DNA of 64,000 bases, from the NCBI GenBank assembly GCA_014905825.1, contig JACGCN010000002.1, positions 2,418,001-2,482,000 of the forward strand. Reading direction: 5' to 3'. The position numbers were made by a program, and so were the translations under genes. This document shows positions 1 to 12,900 of the stretch, one piece after another. The notes under the pieces were generated by a model. It made no database searches. It was given only the letters and a program-made list of their open reading frames with translations, and was not told the DNA's origin. Source of the stretch: Lyophyllum atratum (Eukaryota; Basidiomycota; Agaricomycetes; Agaricales; Lyophyllaceae). Within the stretch, counting starts at the first letter, position 1; every line of letters starts with the position of its first letter.

Positions 1-41
1 AGCTTCTAAGCTCTTGCTGGTTGACTGGTGCTTTATATCAG

Positions 42-3000
42 GAACAGGATCCAGTCACTGAAGATGCCAACAAACTCTCTGGTTGTTCCAACCATCCTTA
101 TCACCGGGTCTCTTCATTTCGCAGAAGTTCTGGAGGACAGCATTGCGGAGGATGTGATTCATGTCCTGATTGTGATGGATGAAGTGAAGGACGAGATACT
201 CGGGGACCTGGAGGACCACGGCTGGGCTTTACAAAGGATCCGCGTGGAAGCAGCTGGTCGACCTTGGGAGGAGACAGAGCTTGAGGCTCTTGGAGACGGT
301 ATGTTCATACACAGCCAAGTCTACTCTCGAACTGAGATTGAGAACTCTGTAGGCACAATTGAGGACACCACGCTTGTAGCCCCGCTAGTAAATTCTGCGT
401 CAACTACGTCTAAATTACAGAGACATTTCTCCTCATTCCCGCTTACTGCGCATCTCCATACCCCCGTCCTTCGCCTGGTATCTCTCAATCCCCAGCTCAC
501 TCTCAGTGTTACATTTCTTCGCGTGCCGGAAATTCATGATGGATATGAATACAAGTTCTTCATCTCTAGGACTACGACAGTTAACGAAGCTATCGAGGGT
601 ATAGTGGAGGAACTCGGATTGACTAAGGCTTTACCTATACCCGGTGGAGGCAACCTGGAGTATGTCCTCGAGGAAGTATGGATGGATAACAACTCGGAGA
701 GTATGGTCACCTTCTACTCCTGATATTCACTGCTGACTTATGTTGATTAGAATTCTCGAGACTCCCGATGTCATCACTAATCCACCCCGTTGTCGCCTTC
801 CCGTTTTCCCCCAACCCGTTCACCAGCAGAGCGAGACGTGCATTCAGGATATGTGTTCCTGATGAATGGTACCGACGATCAAAGTCTCGTAATGTGTCAA
901 ATGCCTCCCTTGAGCCTTCGGAATCGACGATCCGGCGTCTTGCAGCGCTCCAGGAAGACGATGAAGAAGACGAAGACGAAGGCACCGCGAAATTAGGCCC
1001 TTCCCCAAGTAGCCAGACTCGTCCTAATCCAGTGGCCACTGCGGACTGGAGAGGTTCAATATCCCATAATCGTTTGTCCAACCTTTTTGATGGTTGGCTG
1101 CGACCCACTTCACCAACATCGCCAAATCGAAATTCGACCTTTGCGGCGGCTGATAATAGGAAGAGTGTGAGCGAGCCCAGACTCCTGGAGCATACCGCTG
1201 GAACGAGCCTTTCGAAATCTGACGTTTTCACTGAGACTGCCGAGTCGAACGTTATAAACGACGCCGATTTCGAAGATATGTTGGTATGCTAAAGCTTATG
1301 GTCAAACAATACTTGTTTCTCATTACTATACAGGATGACATGGGGTTGACAGGAGAGAAACGAAATGCCATGTATAAGCTGCAGCCAAGCCACAAGAAAT
1401 ATCTCCTCGACCAAAACCGAACGTCTACACCTAAACTTGGACAGCATGAGGGCCAGCCCTCTTATTCTGCATCGTATGGACCGTCTAGCGGCTCAACCCT
1501 GATACCCCGTCTGGTACCTCAGCTCACTGGCGACGCAGGCTTGATGCGCCGATTCTCTATTGTCGGCGGTTGGGGTGGAGCGACAACTGCTCCCCCTGTG
1601 ATTTCTTCGAATACCAACCGACTAAGTGGTGAATTCGATTCGAGTTCGTCAGGGAAGGGGAAGGCGCAAGTAGAGAAGGTGGTAGAAGACATGCAACCAC
1701 TCCAACCTCAGAATACAGGCGGGCTTTGGGGTAGGTGGTGGGTATCCTCGGGAGGTGAGAAAGCTCCGGGCGAGAGGGGTATACAGGACACCAATAAGCC
1801 GGCCAGGTGGTACGTCGATGCTCTGCGCGGAAAAACTTCAGACAACAAGCTCGTGAAACACCTGATATCCTTACGCGTTCATCTATCTACTGCCAAGATA
1901 GTCTGGATCGAAGAATTCGTTGTCACGGAGAAAGGGTTGGACGTGTTGGGTTCGTTATTGGCCGGCCTGGTAGCCAAGGGCGGAAAACGGCGCGAGTTAA
2001 TTGAAATGGAGACCAACGTCTTACTGGAGATTATCAAATGCCTCAGAGTCCTGTTGAACACCGAGGTGAGTCGATCGAGTTGAAGTCTCCTGCCAATTTG
2101 ACTGACCACTGGTTTCAGCCTGGGTTCAATCAAGTATTGCGGTCGCCAACAACAATCACCCATATTGCTTATTCACTTCACTCTTCTTCTCTAAAACTCC
2201 GCACTTTGGCATTCGAGGTTCTGGCCGCGATCTGTGTGCTCTCTCTGACCGATGGCCATAAAGCTGTTCTTTCAGCTCTGTCGGACTATCGAATTGCATA
2301 TGACGAGTCTTTCCGTTTCGAAGGGCTCATAGGATCCCTGCGACTCCCGGATCTCGACAACGATTCCGATGACGACAGCGTTGTTGGCTTTGGGAGCGAA
2401 GAAGAAGGCGTATGGGAAGCTCGCACGGCCTCTATGACGCTTATTAACGCACTTACGAATTGTCCCGAATCCCTCGAAGATCGCGTACTACTGAGGGAAG
2501 AGTTGGGAAGGAGGGGATTAAACGAAGTCATTGTGGTGAGCGCAGTGTTATCACTGCCTATCTCGCAGAACAAATGAAACCTTTCTATAGGCTTTGCGGT
2601 ATATCAAACCTCCAGACTCGCTCTTGACACAATTGGATGTCTACACTGAGGAGAAATTCGAGGATGAGGAAGATATGCGGGAGCGTGCTCGTGTCCTGCT
2701 AACTCGTGATGCTAAAGGGCATGTACGGCAGCGATCTGATTCAGAGGTCGCTCTTGAGGATCTAGTGGTCCTGGCGAAGCAACACGGCGAATTATACCCT
2801 ATGATGGTAGAGATCCTGAATCATTATGGTCAAATCCTTCAGAGGGATGTTGGGATGTAAGTAGTTATCTCCTTGGCTCTTAATTTCCACTCATTTCCTT
2901 CTCGCCCAGACAACTGAAGGCAGACTTATTTGCTATTCTGGACCGATTTGTTGAGCAAGCAGCCTTACTTGATAATTTGTATGTAGTGTTCTCCCCTTCC

Positions 3001-6000
3001 AATGCATACTCACCTAACTGCTTCATCCCGTCAATTAGCGACGACAGCTGGCACGTATTCATGAAACGCTTCGCAGCATCTGTTCAGCATATAACGGGGC
3101 AAGAACTGGAAGTTAAAGCAGCGTCTGAAAGTGATACTATCGTGGAACAGGAGTTGGAAGAGTTGAGAATTAAAGTGGAAGAGCTCAGCGACGAGGTATG
3201 TCTCTTCTTCCCTTGAATTACTGTGCTGAATTTGCCACAGAGGACAGAGTTGCGCAACGAACTCAACGAAAAGGTTGCTGAGATCAATACACTGAAATCA
3301 CTACCCCTCAACCTGCCGGTTCCTCAAACAAAGTCCGTGGGCAAAAGTGGTTCTGAGGTACACTTATTTTCTCTCATTTCCGTTGATGTTCGAATAATCA
3401 GGCGTGCAGAACTTCCATGGTCTAGTTCAAAGACTTGTACAGAAGGAGAAGCAAGTCCTTCAGCTTCAGACTGAGCTCGATCGTTTTAAAGCGTTAAATC
3501 CTGGTGACGGTCGCGACGCTGTACGGTATCACTTCATTTATCCTTGCTCTACTTATGATTGTTCCGTTAGGATGAACGTGCCAAGCGTGAGCGAGATAGA
3601 GCGAAATGGAATGCGCTAATGGAAGAGATCGCCAAGTTGAAGACGAAGGTACGCCCGTTCTATCTATGCTTGCTTGACAATCGTTAGAACCGGATTTAGA
3701 ATGGTGAACTGGATTCAACTCTCGGAATCAAGGAAAAGGAGATTACCTACTTGAAACGTGCTTTGGAGTCTGTCTACACACGCTTCGTCTCACGCGAGGA
3801 AGCTCGGGAAGAAGATCGAGATGCTGGGATGGATGCCGAGCATATTGCCGCGCGCGCAATCGAAAAGTTGACCCAGAAGGATCAACAAATCGTCTCACTT
3901 TCCAAGGAGGTGCAAGAGCTTAAAGCACAATTATTGGCTAGACCCAAGACCGAAAAGGAATTTAAAGCGAAATCTCCACCTCCGCCTCCACCATCCTCGA
4001 AGAAACCAGTGAGATCAAACTCACATGGCGCATCTCCTGCAATCAATTCTTCATCCCCAGCAACGTCTGCTCCCCCGCCACCGCCGCCTCCGCCACCTCC
4101 ACCACCTCTGCCAGGCCATAGTCACATTCCATCCACTCCTCATGCCCCGCCCCCTCCACCTCCACCGCCACTTTCCTCACCTTCGCCTGGGACGGGCTCG
4201 CCCTCTCCAGCGCCTCCACCTCCGCCTCCACCACCTCCACCTCCACCTCCACAGCCATCACCAAACGGTGCACCACCTCCACCCCCGCCACCCCCTCCTC
4301 CAGGGCCACTTAGTCCTGGCAGAATTGGAGGTCCTCCGCCGCCACCGCCACCGCCCTCTGCCTTCAAGATGAACAGCAGGTTGAAGGTTACCCGTCCTGC
4401 CAAACGGCTGAAGCCTTTCTTCTGGAACAAGCTCGCCGGCCCTAGTGTTGCATCAACCGTTTGGAACGACGTGTCTGCCGATGTTCAGTTCAATATGGAG
4501 GATTTGGAAGCCACGTTCATCATCGACAGTTCTCCTTCAACCCCCTCACAAATCCTCAGTCCTTCCAGGAAGCAGAACGTCACAACACTCCTTGATATCA
4601 CGCGTGCCAACAACGTTGGTAAGTAGCGAGCAAAATTATTATTCGTCGACCACGTCTCATCTATCGTTGTTTGCAGCCATAATGCTAGCACGTATCAAGA
4701 TGGGCTTCCCAGAGATTCGTCAAGCATTGCTGGACCTAGATGACGATAAGCTATCCGTAGACGATCTAAAGGCGGTCAGCAAACAGCTTCCGACATCTGA
4801 AGAGGTCGGCAGCGACATTCTTATCTTTGTAACAAAAGCCACTCAACGATTTTTAGATTGCACGCATCAAGGACTTTGGGGACGTGAAGAAACTGGCCAA
4901 AGCAGATCAATATTTCCATCAGGTAATACCTAGCGTTCTCTATCTTGGTGCTGTTCTCATTGGGAGCGACAGATCATGACTATTCCTCGTCTTGCAGAGC
5001 GACTCGACTGCATGCTCTATCGCCGGAAACTTGACCTTGACATCGCCGAGATTCGACCAGAACTAAACATCTTGCGCAACGCCTCTCATGAACTCCGAAC
5101 CTCCAAGAAGTTTAAGCAGATATTGCAGGTCTGGCTATTGTTCGTTTAGTTGTGGGCCATGTTGATAGCATATCTAGGCAGTCTTGTCCGTTGGTAACGC
5201 TCTGAATGGATCGACCTTCAGAGGAGGCGCACGCGGTTTCCAACTCGACGCCTTGCTTAAGGTTAGTGACCACTGATCACTTTCCGTAACATACCAACGT
5301 GCTAATATTTACGTGTAGCTGAAGGAAACGAAGACTGCGAAAGGCGGCGCAGATTGTCCTACCCTGCTCCACTATCTTGCCCGAGTGCTCATGCGGACGG
5401 ATCCTTCGCTGGTGACATTCATCGAGGATCTTCCCAACTTGGAACCTGCAGCCCGAGGTTCGTTGCTCATCTGAACAATATGTTCCACTCTCATTTTTGG
5501 CATGTAGTGTCCGTACAAACGATTTCTCAATCTGTGAACGCCTTAGTTTCGGGCTTCGGCCAAGTCGAAACTGAAATCAAAGAGATACGTCAGGTCGGGA
5601 CCCTGGCGGACGACCGGTTCATTGATGTCATGCAGGTAAATTGTTCTTCACCGTCTCCTATGTGGCAAGGCGTTTTGTTTAACACCTCCCCTAGCCATTT
5701 GTGGCGCAAGTCAGCTCAAGCGTGGACGCATTGAGGAACATGAGCAACAGCTTGGACGGAGAGCTTCGCTCGTTACTAGCATATTTTGGTGAAGATCCTA
5801 ATTCACCAGAAGCACCGAAGCCTGAAGACTTCTTTGGCCTCGTTGCGTCCTTCTCGTCGTCTCTACAGGTAAACGAAACCAGTTACCTCAGCTCCGTCCT
5901 AATGTACTAACCATCCTACTCGTGGCAGAAATGTGCTCTCGAAGTCCATGACGCGGAGCAGAAGCTCGGACCACAAACACCCAAAGCCCCAGAAGTCGTG

Positions 6001-6312
6001 GTCGCCGAATCGGAACCGGTTCAGGAGGATGTCAGTCGGCTGTATTCTTCCGTCTCTGCACCGCTCACACGTTCCGAACAGACTATCAAGGCGGCGCCCG
6101 CTCCTTCGCCACAAGCCTTGGGCCCACCACCCGCATCCTCGCAAGGATATGCCGCTGGAAAACGATCCGTGGGCCGTGGGGACCTGGACCAGGCCATTCG
6201 CAGCATGCGGGAAGGCAAGCGGAGGGCGCGTCCTACGCGACCCTTGAGCAAGATATTCTTGGATGGGGCGAGTGGTGGTGGGCGACCGCAGAGTCGATAT
6301 TACGATGCATGA
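42..6312 (+). CDS. Formin (RA-like region, GBD/FH3, FH1, FH2, DAD), 5' partial
   Basis: Formins nucleate and elongate unbranched actin filaments for cables, rings and polar growth, usually under Rho GTPase control. The left edge cuts the gene: the first visible exon follows a TATCAG acceptor at 36-41. I read 19 exons: 42-700, 751-1283, 1334-2065, 2119-2535, 2591-2856, 2910-2978, 3039-3195, 3241-3357, 3410-3520, 3571-3648, 3700-4618, 4677-4804, 4857-4922, 4973-5128, 5178-5261, 5319-5457, 5508-5635, 5695-5868 and 5929-6312. All join in frame and give at least 1,771 residues. In order they encode an RA-like stretch (about 480-880), a GBD/FH3 region starting with DDMGLTGEKR, a coiled coil, a proline-run FH1 (about 3980-4360), FH2 with GNALNG, and a DAD-like end (GDLDQAIRSMREGKRR). 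The donor at 4805 (GTCGGC) is weak. The fold and domain order make the family call secure; the exact orthologue is not assigned. Confidence 0.95.
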
Positions 6313-6666
6313 TTATGACGCATATACCTAGAGAGATTTCACGGATTTACATACCAAGTTAGTTGTACACAGGGGTATCTTTATAACAATTTTTTTCCTT
6401 CTGCTAAGTATGAACGGGCTTATCATGATGGGCGTTGCTTGATATCAAGCAAGTCAAAGAACGCCGGCGATCCATTTGTCAAATAGCTCGTGTATATATT
6501 ATAGTATTTTACATCATTGCATTCCTATCGTCAATCCGTCCGTCCATTGTGGAGCCAGCCAGGACTACGCGGAGAAAAAAGAGTTATCTAAGTAATAGCT
6601 ACAGCATGGCGAAAACATGTGAATGAAAATCAACGTCGTGTGCAAAAACAAAGAAATCACATAGAT
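6313..6666. other. Convergent 3' intergenic region
   Basis: This AT-rich spacer lies between the formin stop and the stop of the oppositely oriented gene at 6667. I see no coding exon or RNA gene; it presumably holds both 3' untranslated regions. Confidence 0.6.
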
Positions 6667-8106
6667 CTAAGCAGGTGTCGTGACAGGGTATGGGTACTGC
6701 ATTGATGCCGGACGATGCAAGCGAGGGGTCGCAGCATTCGAGGCCGGTCGGCTTGGCTGGGTAGCCTGCGTCGATACAGGGCGACTAGGGTGCGTAGTTG
6801 TGCCGGACGTCGAAGACACGGCTCTCGCGGGAACCTGCGACATATTATGGTGCGAGAGACCGTTGTATTGCTCCGCTACGGCCGCTTGTTGCTGGTATGG
6901 CACGTACCCCATCGGATAGGTCTCGCCATAAGGCCGGAACACAGGCACAGGTGACTGCGCTGGTGTGGCTGCAGGGAGGGGTTCTGGAGTAGGCTGAGAC
7001 TGGGTCGGGGTTTGGCCGGCTGTAGATGGGGTATGGTGGGTGGCGCGAGGCCGATCGTGGGGCACGGGGGCAGCGGGCGGAGTAAGGGTATACGAAGCGG
7101 GGACCACGGACACATAAGGGATATTCTGGGTTTGCTCATTGGGACTCTGGATCCGGAAAATGACCTCGCGCTGTGCCGAGTATGGAAGCGTGGGCTGGCG
7201 CGTATCCTGGTGCGTCCTCGGGAGCGAGGTCGGCGATGTCGTCTCGGAGAAAAGGTCAATGTTGTGGTGGCCTGGCAGGGCGTTCGGGATGTTACCGTAC
7301 CACGAAGTGGGGCGCTGTGCGCGACGCTCGCGAGCTTGGCGGCGGCCCTTGGACTCTCCGGGGACGTAGTCGACTGTCACGCGTTCAGCCACCCATGGAA
7401 GGTCGTTGAGGTCTCTGAAGAATTTCTGGATACGAGACGCGTATGACGCTAGGGAGGTGATCGAACGCCGTGGTGAGTCCATTTTCGCGTAATCGGACCC
7501 TGGCTGGGGTTCGACGTAAACAGGACTGCCTATGACTTCTCCAACCGGGACCCTCTCGTGTTCCACGGCTGTAATGTCGTCATCGTGAGTTCCTGTTTCG
7601 ATGGATTCGTGCGCAGTATGTGAAGATGACGCAACAGGGGAGGAATTAGCACTAGGCATAGGGTGAGCATGCACTGAACCTGAATGGTATTCAGCCGCTG
7701 CTGGTGGTGGCGAGCCCCCATAATTCTGCTCTGGGTTGTGGCCTCTAGCGAGCGGGCGGCCTTCCTCTGGATGCGGCTGCATCTGGCTGGAACCTTGCTG
7801 ACGCACGGCTTTCTTTACTGCAGCAACGAACCCCCCAACGAATCGTTTATTATCGCTTCTAGCTGAAGTGGGAGCAGGATTTGTGTCGGGGCGGCTTCCT
7901 GCAGTATCGAGGTAGGGAGAATTTGGGTCCACATTAAATGCATCGCTGTCAGGTGCATGCAGCGCGCCTGCGGGTGTAACTACATATTGTTCCCCCGGAA
8001 CGGCTGGAGCCTGGAAGGCCGGGGGAGTTGCTTGCTGACCGGACCGTCGGCTTTGAGGGGTGCCTATTATAGCAGATTGGCGGTGCGGGGGGTTGAACTC
8101 GGACAT
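6667..8106 (-). CDS. Ser/Pro/Gln-rich protein of unknown function
   Basis: A single uninterrupted 479-codon frame runs from an ATG at 8106 to a stop at 6667, unusual here because most neighbours have many introns. Composition is low-complexity (Ser, Pro, Thr, Ala, Gln), suggesting a mostly disordered protein. One compact, less biased segment at about residues 210-280 reads SPRRSITSLASYASRIQKFF and then LPWVAERVTVDYVP, followed by a basic patch (GRRQARERRAQRP); this is the best candidate for a conserved core. No signal peptide, membrane helix or known catalytic motif is visible. It ends tail to tail with the formin. I do not recognise the family. Confidence 0.75.
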   Translation of the reverse strand: MSEFNPPHRQSAIIGTPQSRRSGQQATPPAFQAPAVPGEQYVVTPAGALHAPDSDAFNVDPNSPYLDTAGSRPDTNPAPTSARSDNKRFVGGFVAAVKKAVRQQGSSQMQPHPEEGRPLARGHNPEQNYGGSPPPAAAEYHSGSVHAHPMPSANSSPVASSSHTAHESIETGTHDDDITAVEHERVPVGEVIGSPVYVEPQPGSDYAKMDSPRRSITSLASYASRIQKFFRDLNDLPWVAERVTVDYVPGESKGRRQARERRAQRPTSWYGNIPNALPGHHNIDLFSETTSPTSLPRTHQDTRQPTLPYSAQREVIFRIQSPNEQTQNIPYVSVVPASYTLTPPAAPVPHDRPRATHHTPSTAGQTPTQSQPTPEPLPAATPAQSPVPVFRPYGETYPMGYVPYQQQAAVAEQYNGLSHHNMSQVPARAVSSTSGTTTHPSRPVSTQATQPSRPASNAATPRLHRPASMQYPYPVTTPA

Positions 8107-8511
8107 CGTTCATGAATTAGGATAGATATGAAGAAAGGGATAATCAGCCTCATGCTTGGGAGCAGTGGTGCATTACCAAACAAAGCATGCCCCGGCACTG
8201 CATAACATTCGCATACAAATCGCGTTCCCTTTCTGGCATCCTGGTCACTGGTTCGGCAGTACTATCTGAGACTCAGACCCCACTCAGACCTCGCTCAGAC
8301 CATAGAAGAGGATGACGGTGGTATGAGACATCCTCAGGGATTCTCTTCCTAATTCTCATCCCTCTTCTAGGTATGTTGCTCCGAGTCATTGATCTTTTCT
8401 TGTCTTAACGCTTAACGGTTTTATTATCATTGCAGTAGAACTCAGGACTGAGGTACAATCATACCTTAGCAAGGAACAGACACTGCTGGCTAAACAATCA
8501 TCTTCAGGAAT
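8107..8511. promoter_or_regulatory. Divergent intergenic promoter with an 11-base direct repeat
   Basis: This spacer separates two divergent genes (starts at 8106 and 8512). It contains CTCAGACC three times, at 8272, 8283 and 8294, exactly 11 bases apart. A possible 5'-leader intron for the right-hand gene runs from GTATGTTGC near 8371 to ATTGCAG near 8436. Confidence 0.4.
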
Positions 8512-9646
8512 ATGAACTTCTCAGTAAATCTTCTTGATCTAAATCTTTTCAAGGAACCTGCTTGGGAACCTGATGCAATCGATCTACAAATCCACGTCTG
8601 GGGTAAGGTAGAAGAAAATCTGAGCACCAATGTGAGCTCTAGGCTTCACGCATGTCATTTTCGATTCTGTGTTCATTTATGTAACCGTTGCAGCAGCTGG
8701 CAAAGATACATATTGTTGCACCATACCCCTATCCCCGTGGTTTGTCTCATTCTGAACCTGAAAAACAAGTGGAACTCGGTCGGTTCCTTGCCGTTGCCTG
8801 GTTTGAAGAAATGAAGGTATGTTCAGTCCTTGCTAAACCAGGCCATGTGGCGATCTCACGAAATTTCCAGTCGTTGGAGAATTGGCTCTGCTGGTCATGC
8901 GGTTCGCTACGATTGATTGGTTGAACGCGGAGGTTACTCAAGCCTCATTGCAGCGAAACCTGGGCGTATATTCCAGCAAGCACCCAATTTCAACTTCATC
9001 ATAAAGGAACCTTTCTTCCATGGGAAAGCTGTCATTTGCTGTGAAGATTACTCCTGTCGTAAAAAGTTCGATGATATGGCTATAAAGGCGGACATCGCAG
9101 GTTATTCCAACTGCTGAAGTCTGTTTTGCTTACACTCATCGTTTCTCTAATACGAGCAGGCAAATTTCGCCGTGCCCGCACACAGCGCGACGAGTACGGC
9201 CTCAAAGAAACGCTGTCGCCGGGAATTCAGCGTAAGCCTGCTGGGCTATGTGCCACATGCGAATGCAGCCCAGCCACTAGGCTCTGCTCGGCATGCCGCT
9301 GCATTCGGTCTGTTTACCAGTTCACATGGGGCGGAACTACAGTGTTTCTGACCGTTTTGTCGCCAGCTATTGTGGCCCGGATTGTCAAAGGAAGGACTGG
9401 GTTTTGCGCCACAAGAAGAATTGCAAAATGGTATCTTTCCGTTCGACCTCATTTATACAAAAGTTGCACATGTCCCTGAACTTTTGACTCGGATCTTAGG
9501 TTAATTCCCTCACGAGAAGCAGCACAATCGATCTCGCAGGTGATTTAATGGCCCTTTCAGAGGCTGGCAGGGTCATTGTAGATCGATGTCTTGAGGCCCC
9601 CCTCGCCGAAGGAGAGGACGATGGTGATCATCATCATCTTGACTGA
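8512..9646 (+). CDS. MYND zinc-finger protein
   Basis: The C-terminal half encodes a MYND finger split by an intron: CATCECSPATRLCSACRCIR, then YCGPDCQRKDWVLRHKKNC, giving the C-x2-C...C-x2-C...C-x3-C...H-x3-C zinc ligands. MYND fingers bind proline-rich peptides; in agaricomycetes they occur in large families of unknown role. Exon 1 is 8512-8631 and exon 2 is 8694-8816 (HIVAPYPYPRGLSHSEPEKQ). Later exons carry VGELALLVMRFATIDWLNAE, then QAPNFNFIIKEPFFHGKAV, then FRRARTQRDEYGL before the finger, and a last exon ends with DDGDHHHLD at 9646. The joint between exon 2 and the VGELALL exon does not keep frame with the best donor (8817) and acceptor, so a weak splice site or a one-base change is possible. 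Other joints keep frame. No upstream coding exon was found. Confidence 0.7.
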
Positions 9647-9940
9647 CGTTCCAGACCACCCGATAGAAACCTTTGAACGCGAAAGGAGACATGGAGGCCA
9701 GGTCCTTGTCCAGCTCAGGCGCTATGGTAGCATGAAGATAGCGTATTCTCTCGATTACTAGAGACGAACAAAAATAATATTATCGTTCTTTCTCTCATGG
9801 TGGAATATTCTGACGTGCGCTACACAGAGGCCACAATGGAATATCAGTCACCTCACGGTGTACATCCCAAAGGGGCGGATATGCAATGTTTTTGCAGGAA
9901 TTACAGGTTATTACACATGAAACAGTATAGATAGCATGCC

Positions 9941-12900
9941 TCATAAGAAGGGGACGTTCTTCATCTCCCCAGCCGCCAACAAGTCCTCATCAAAAGCCTC
10001 GTCCCCAGCATCCTCATGGTCGTCCATCTTGCCCTCCTCGCCATCTTCACCCTCTGCACCATAATGTGGTTCCTCATCCTCATCATCATCGTCGTCCATG
10101 CCAAAGTGCATCTCATCCAGGGTCCCCGGCATACTCGTCATGCTCCGTCTACGCTCCCGTCTCCTCCGCTTCCGATCTATTCCCTCTCCATCTTCACCCT
10201 CATCGTCATCCGAGTCATACGACACCGACGAAGACGAGTCCGGGCTCGTACTCCGCCGACCGCCCGCCATCAACGATGTCTGTGAAAACCCAAGCGTGTT
10301 GCTCAACTTCTCAAACGACGAGAACTGCCGCAGATGCGAGTTCTTGCGTTCGTGCTCCTCTTCTTCTGCGGGTGGCGGTGACATGCGGGTGGAGCCTTGT
10401 CGGCTCGGCACAAGGCTGAAGTTGCGCAAACGCGCGAGGGCGCTGCGATTGGACGTGTCGGAGCGCGCGCTGAGTGCAGGCGATGGTGGTGAGAAGTCTG
10501 GCAGGGGGAAGTCCTGCATGGGCGCCTTCCAGTAGTTGAAGTCAGTGAACTCGGGCATCCATTTGCGGTGGATGGGTGGGAACATCTGGTCCACCAGGTC
10601 GGTCATGTGGATATAGCTGCAAACAATCGTAAGTCTACCCGAAACAAAACGATGATGTCGATGACATACGAGGACTTGTAACCTGCTAGCTCGAGCAGCT
10701 CCATCTTAACCTCTCCTGATGAATCGATGGTGAATATACGTGCACTGGGTACGTTCACACTACGATACGACAGGGCGTCCGTAATACGGTTTCCAAAACC
10801 AGCATAGAAAGGATTCCGTGACGCTTCTCCAAACAACCTTTGGATGTCCCGCAAACACGCCATTTTGAAAACCTCGGGTTTGCGCATGATGACCTCACTA
10901 GTAAAGGGAAGTTTATCAGTGGAAACCCCTGTCGGATACTCAATAAGATTCACCGATGCAGCGAAGCCATGAGCCGGTCGGGGCTCATGATGACAGGGCC
11001 CTCCGGGAGCTGGTAGTCATTCTGCTTGATCCCCTTCAGATAATCCCGCGTGGCGTCCGCCTGTCCGATAGCGCGTGAGGTGAGGTACATGATCTTGTAC
11101 CCATTCCGTGTGATATCCGTGTAGAGTTTCGCAACACCGAGATGCGTCCAGTCGCGGCCAATCATGGCGAAGACGTGGCCCAAGCCATCAGACCTAAGAA
11201 AAAGAAGAGTAATGTCAGCAAAGCTACTATACAATACAGGTTGAGGATACATGAACATACTTCGTTATTGTACCGTCGATGTCGGAGACGACTACAAAGT
11301 CTGTCGAGTCCCAGACGAATATACGCGCAGTGCACGCAATTGTTCCAGAGGTGGAGAGGGAGAACGTGATAGTGTTTGCGCCAGGCTTCAGGTTCAAGGC
11401 TTTCTAAACGCGCAGACTTATTCAGCTGCCTGAACGCGAACCCTCAAAGTGAGAACATACCAGCTGGTCAGAGGTCAGGCGCAGCGTCTTGGCGAACTTG
11501 CGGGACACTGCTGGGGAGACAGGGGCGACAACTGGGGTTATCTTGGCTGGTGGCTGCACTGGCGTCGAAGGATACGCGGGTGCTGACTCGGCCGGCGGGA
11601 TTTCCCTGGAAACTCTCTTGGGTTCAAAGCTGACGACATCGGGGGGCATCACACCCTAGGACGAGGAGAAGTGAAATTCAGCGTTTAGAAGTCATAGGAA
11701 CGGGTGTCGCAGCTCACATCAAGAGGTGCCGACGCTGTGCCCCGAAGTCCAGGCCGCTCACTCTTCACACCTGGAGCTGCTAATATATCAGCATCCTTCT
11801 TCTCCGCCTCGGTCTTCTTCCGCCCACTGCGATTCCACCAATGGACCCAGGACGAGGATGTTGGCTTGCCTTGCGGTTTCTCTGGAGGCTCTGATTTCGA
11901 CCGATGATGGTGCCTTTCTTCAGGCTGTTCATCTGAAGAAGGAGCGGGAGACAGTAACCGCTCTTCTACTTCTTCATCAGAGACGGGCGACGCTGGACGT
12001 GATGGCAGATCTTGAGCTGTCTGTTGTAAAGTCGCATCGCGCCAGTGGACGAGCGCGCGCATCAGTGGTGACCCATCGTTGCGAGTGATGTATCTAAGCA
12101 GGTGAGGTTAGCCCTAACATAGCGAGGACCGAAAGCGTAACGAACTGGTCACCAGCCCATCTGATCACAAGGCCTGGGTCGTTGACTAGGTCGTCGTCTT
12201 CCATGAACCGCTGGTACTCGACTTTTCCTTGATCAAATAGCCTCGCCGCTTCGACCTCGTCGCGTCCGCTGAAAGCCTTGAGCCCGCCGGGCTTCCCGAA
12301 CCTATTCCTCCTTCCCCTGGTCCCGGCCTCAGTATCTGCACCTTCCTCCGGCTCCGATAATGGTTCTGCAGTACCCTCCGTGGGTGGCACAACACTCAAT
12401 TCAAATGGTAGCTTCCGACCCTCGATATAGAGGATGAATCTAGTGGGATCCTTGTTGCTGGCTTTGAGCTGTCCACCCTGACCAAATGCAACACTCTCCT
12501 CTTCCCTCTCGTCCGGCTCGTTGTACTCCTCATTATCCTCGACAAGCTCCTTGATCCTTCGATCCCTCGCCGGGCTACCTTCCAACTCTGGAGGCACACT
12601 CCGACTCCTCCCATGCTCGTGCTCTGCCTCGGCAGCTCCATCGTCCTCCTTAAACTCTGGCACATCTAAGCCTGATAAGTCCATGCTAGCCCTGGGATGG
12701 GCCTTCTTCTTATTCCATGACCTGCCGAGGCCCCCCTCGAGCCGTCCGCCCATGCCGAAGGATGCCTTCATAGGGGAAGGCTGTGGGAACGCGCCCCACT
12801 CCCATGAGTATTCCTGGACGGGCGTCAGCACGTTCAATTTGGAAGAAGAGGCCTTGTGCGACGATGACGACATTGTGTGGGCGTGGTCGCTCGCGTCTGG

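Noticed and set aside
4140..4430. Minus-strand frame rich in glycine opposite the formin FH1 region
   Set aside because: It is the reverse complement of proline codon runs (CCN/GGN) and has no features of its own.
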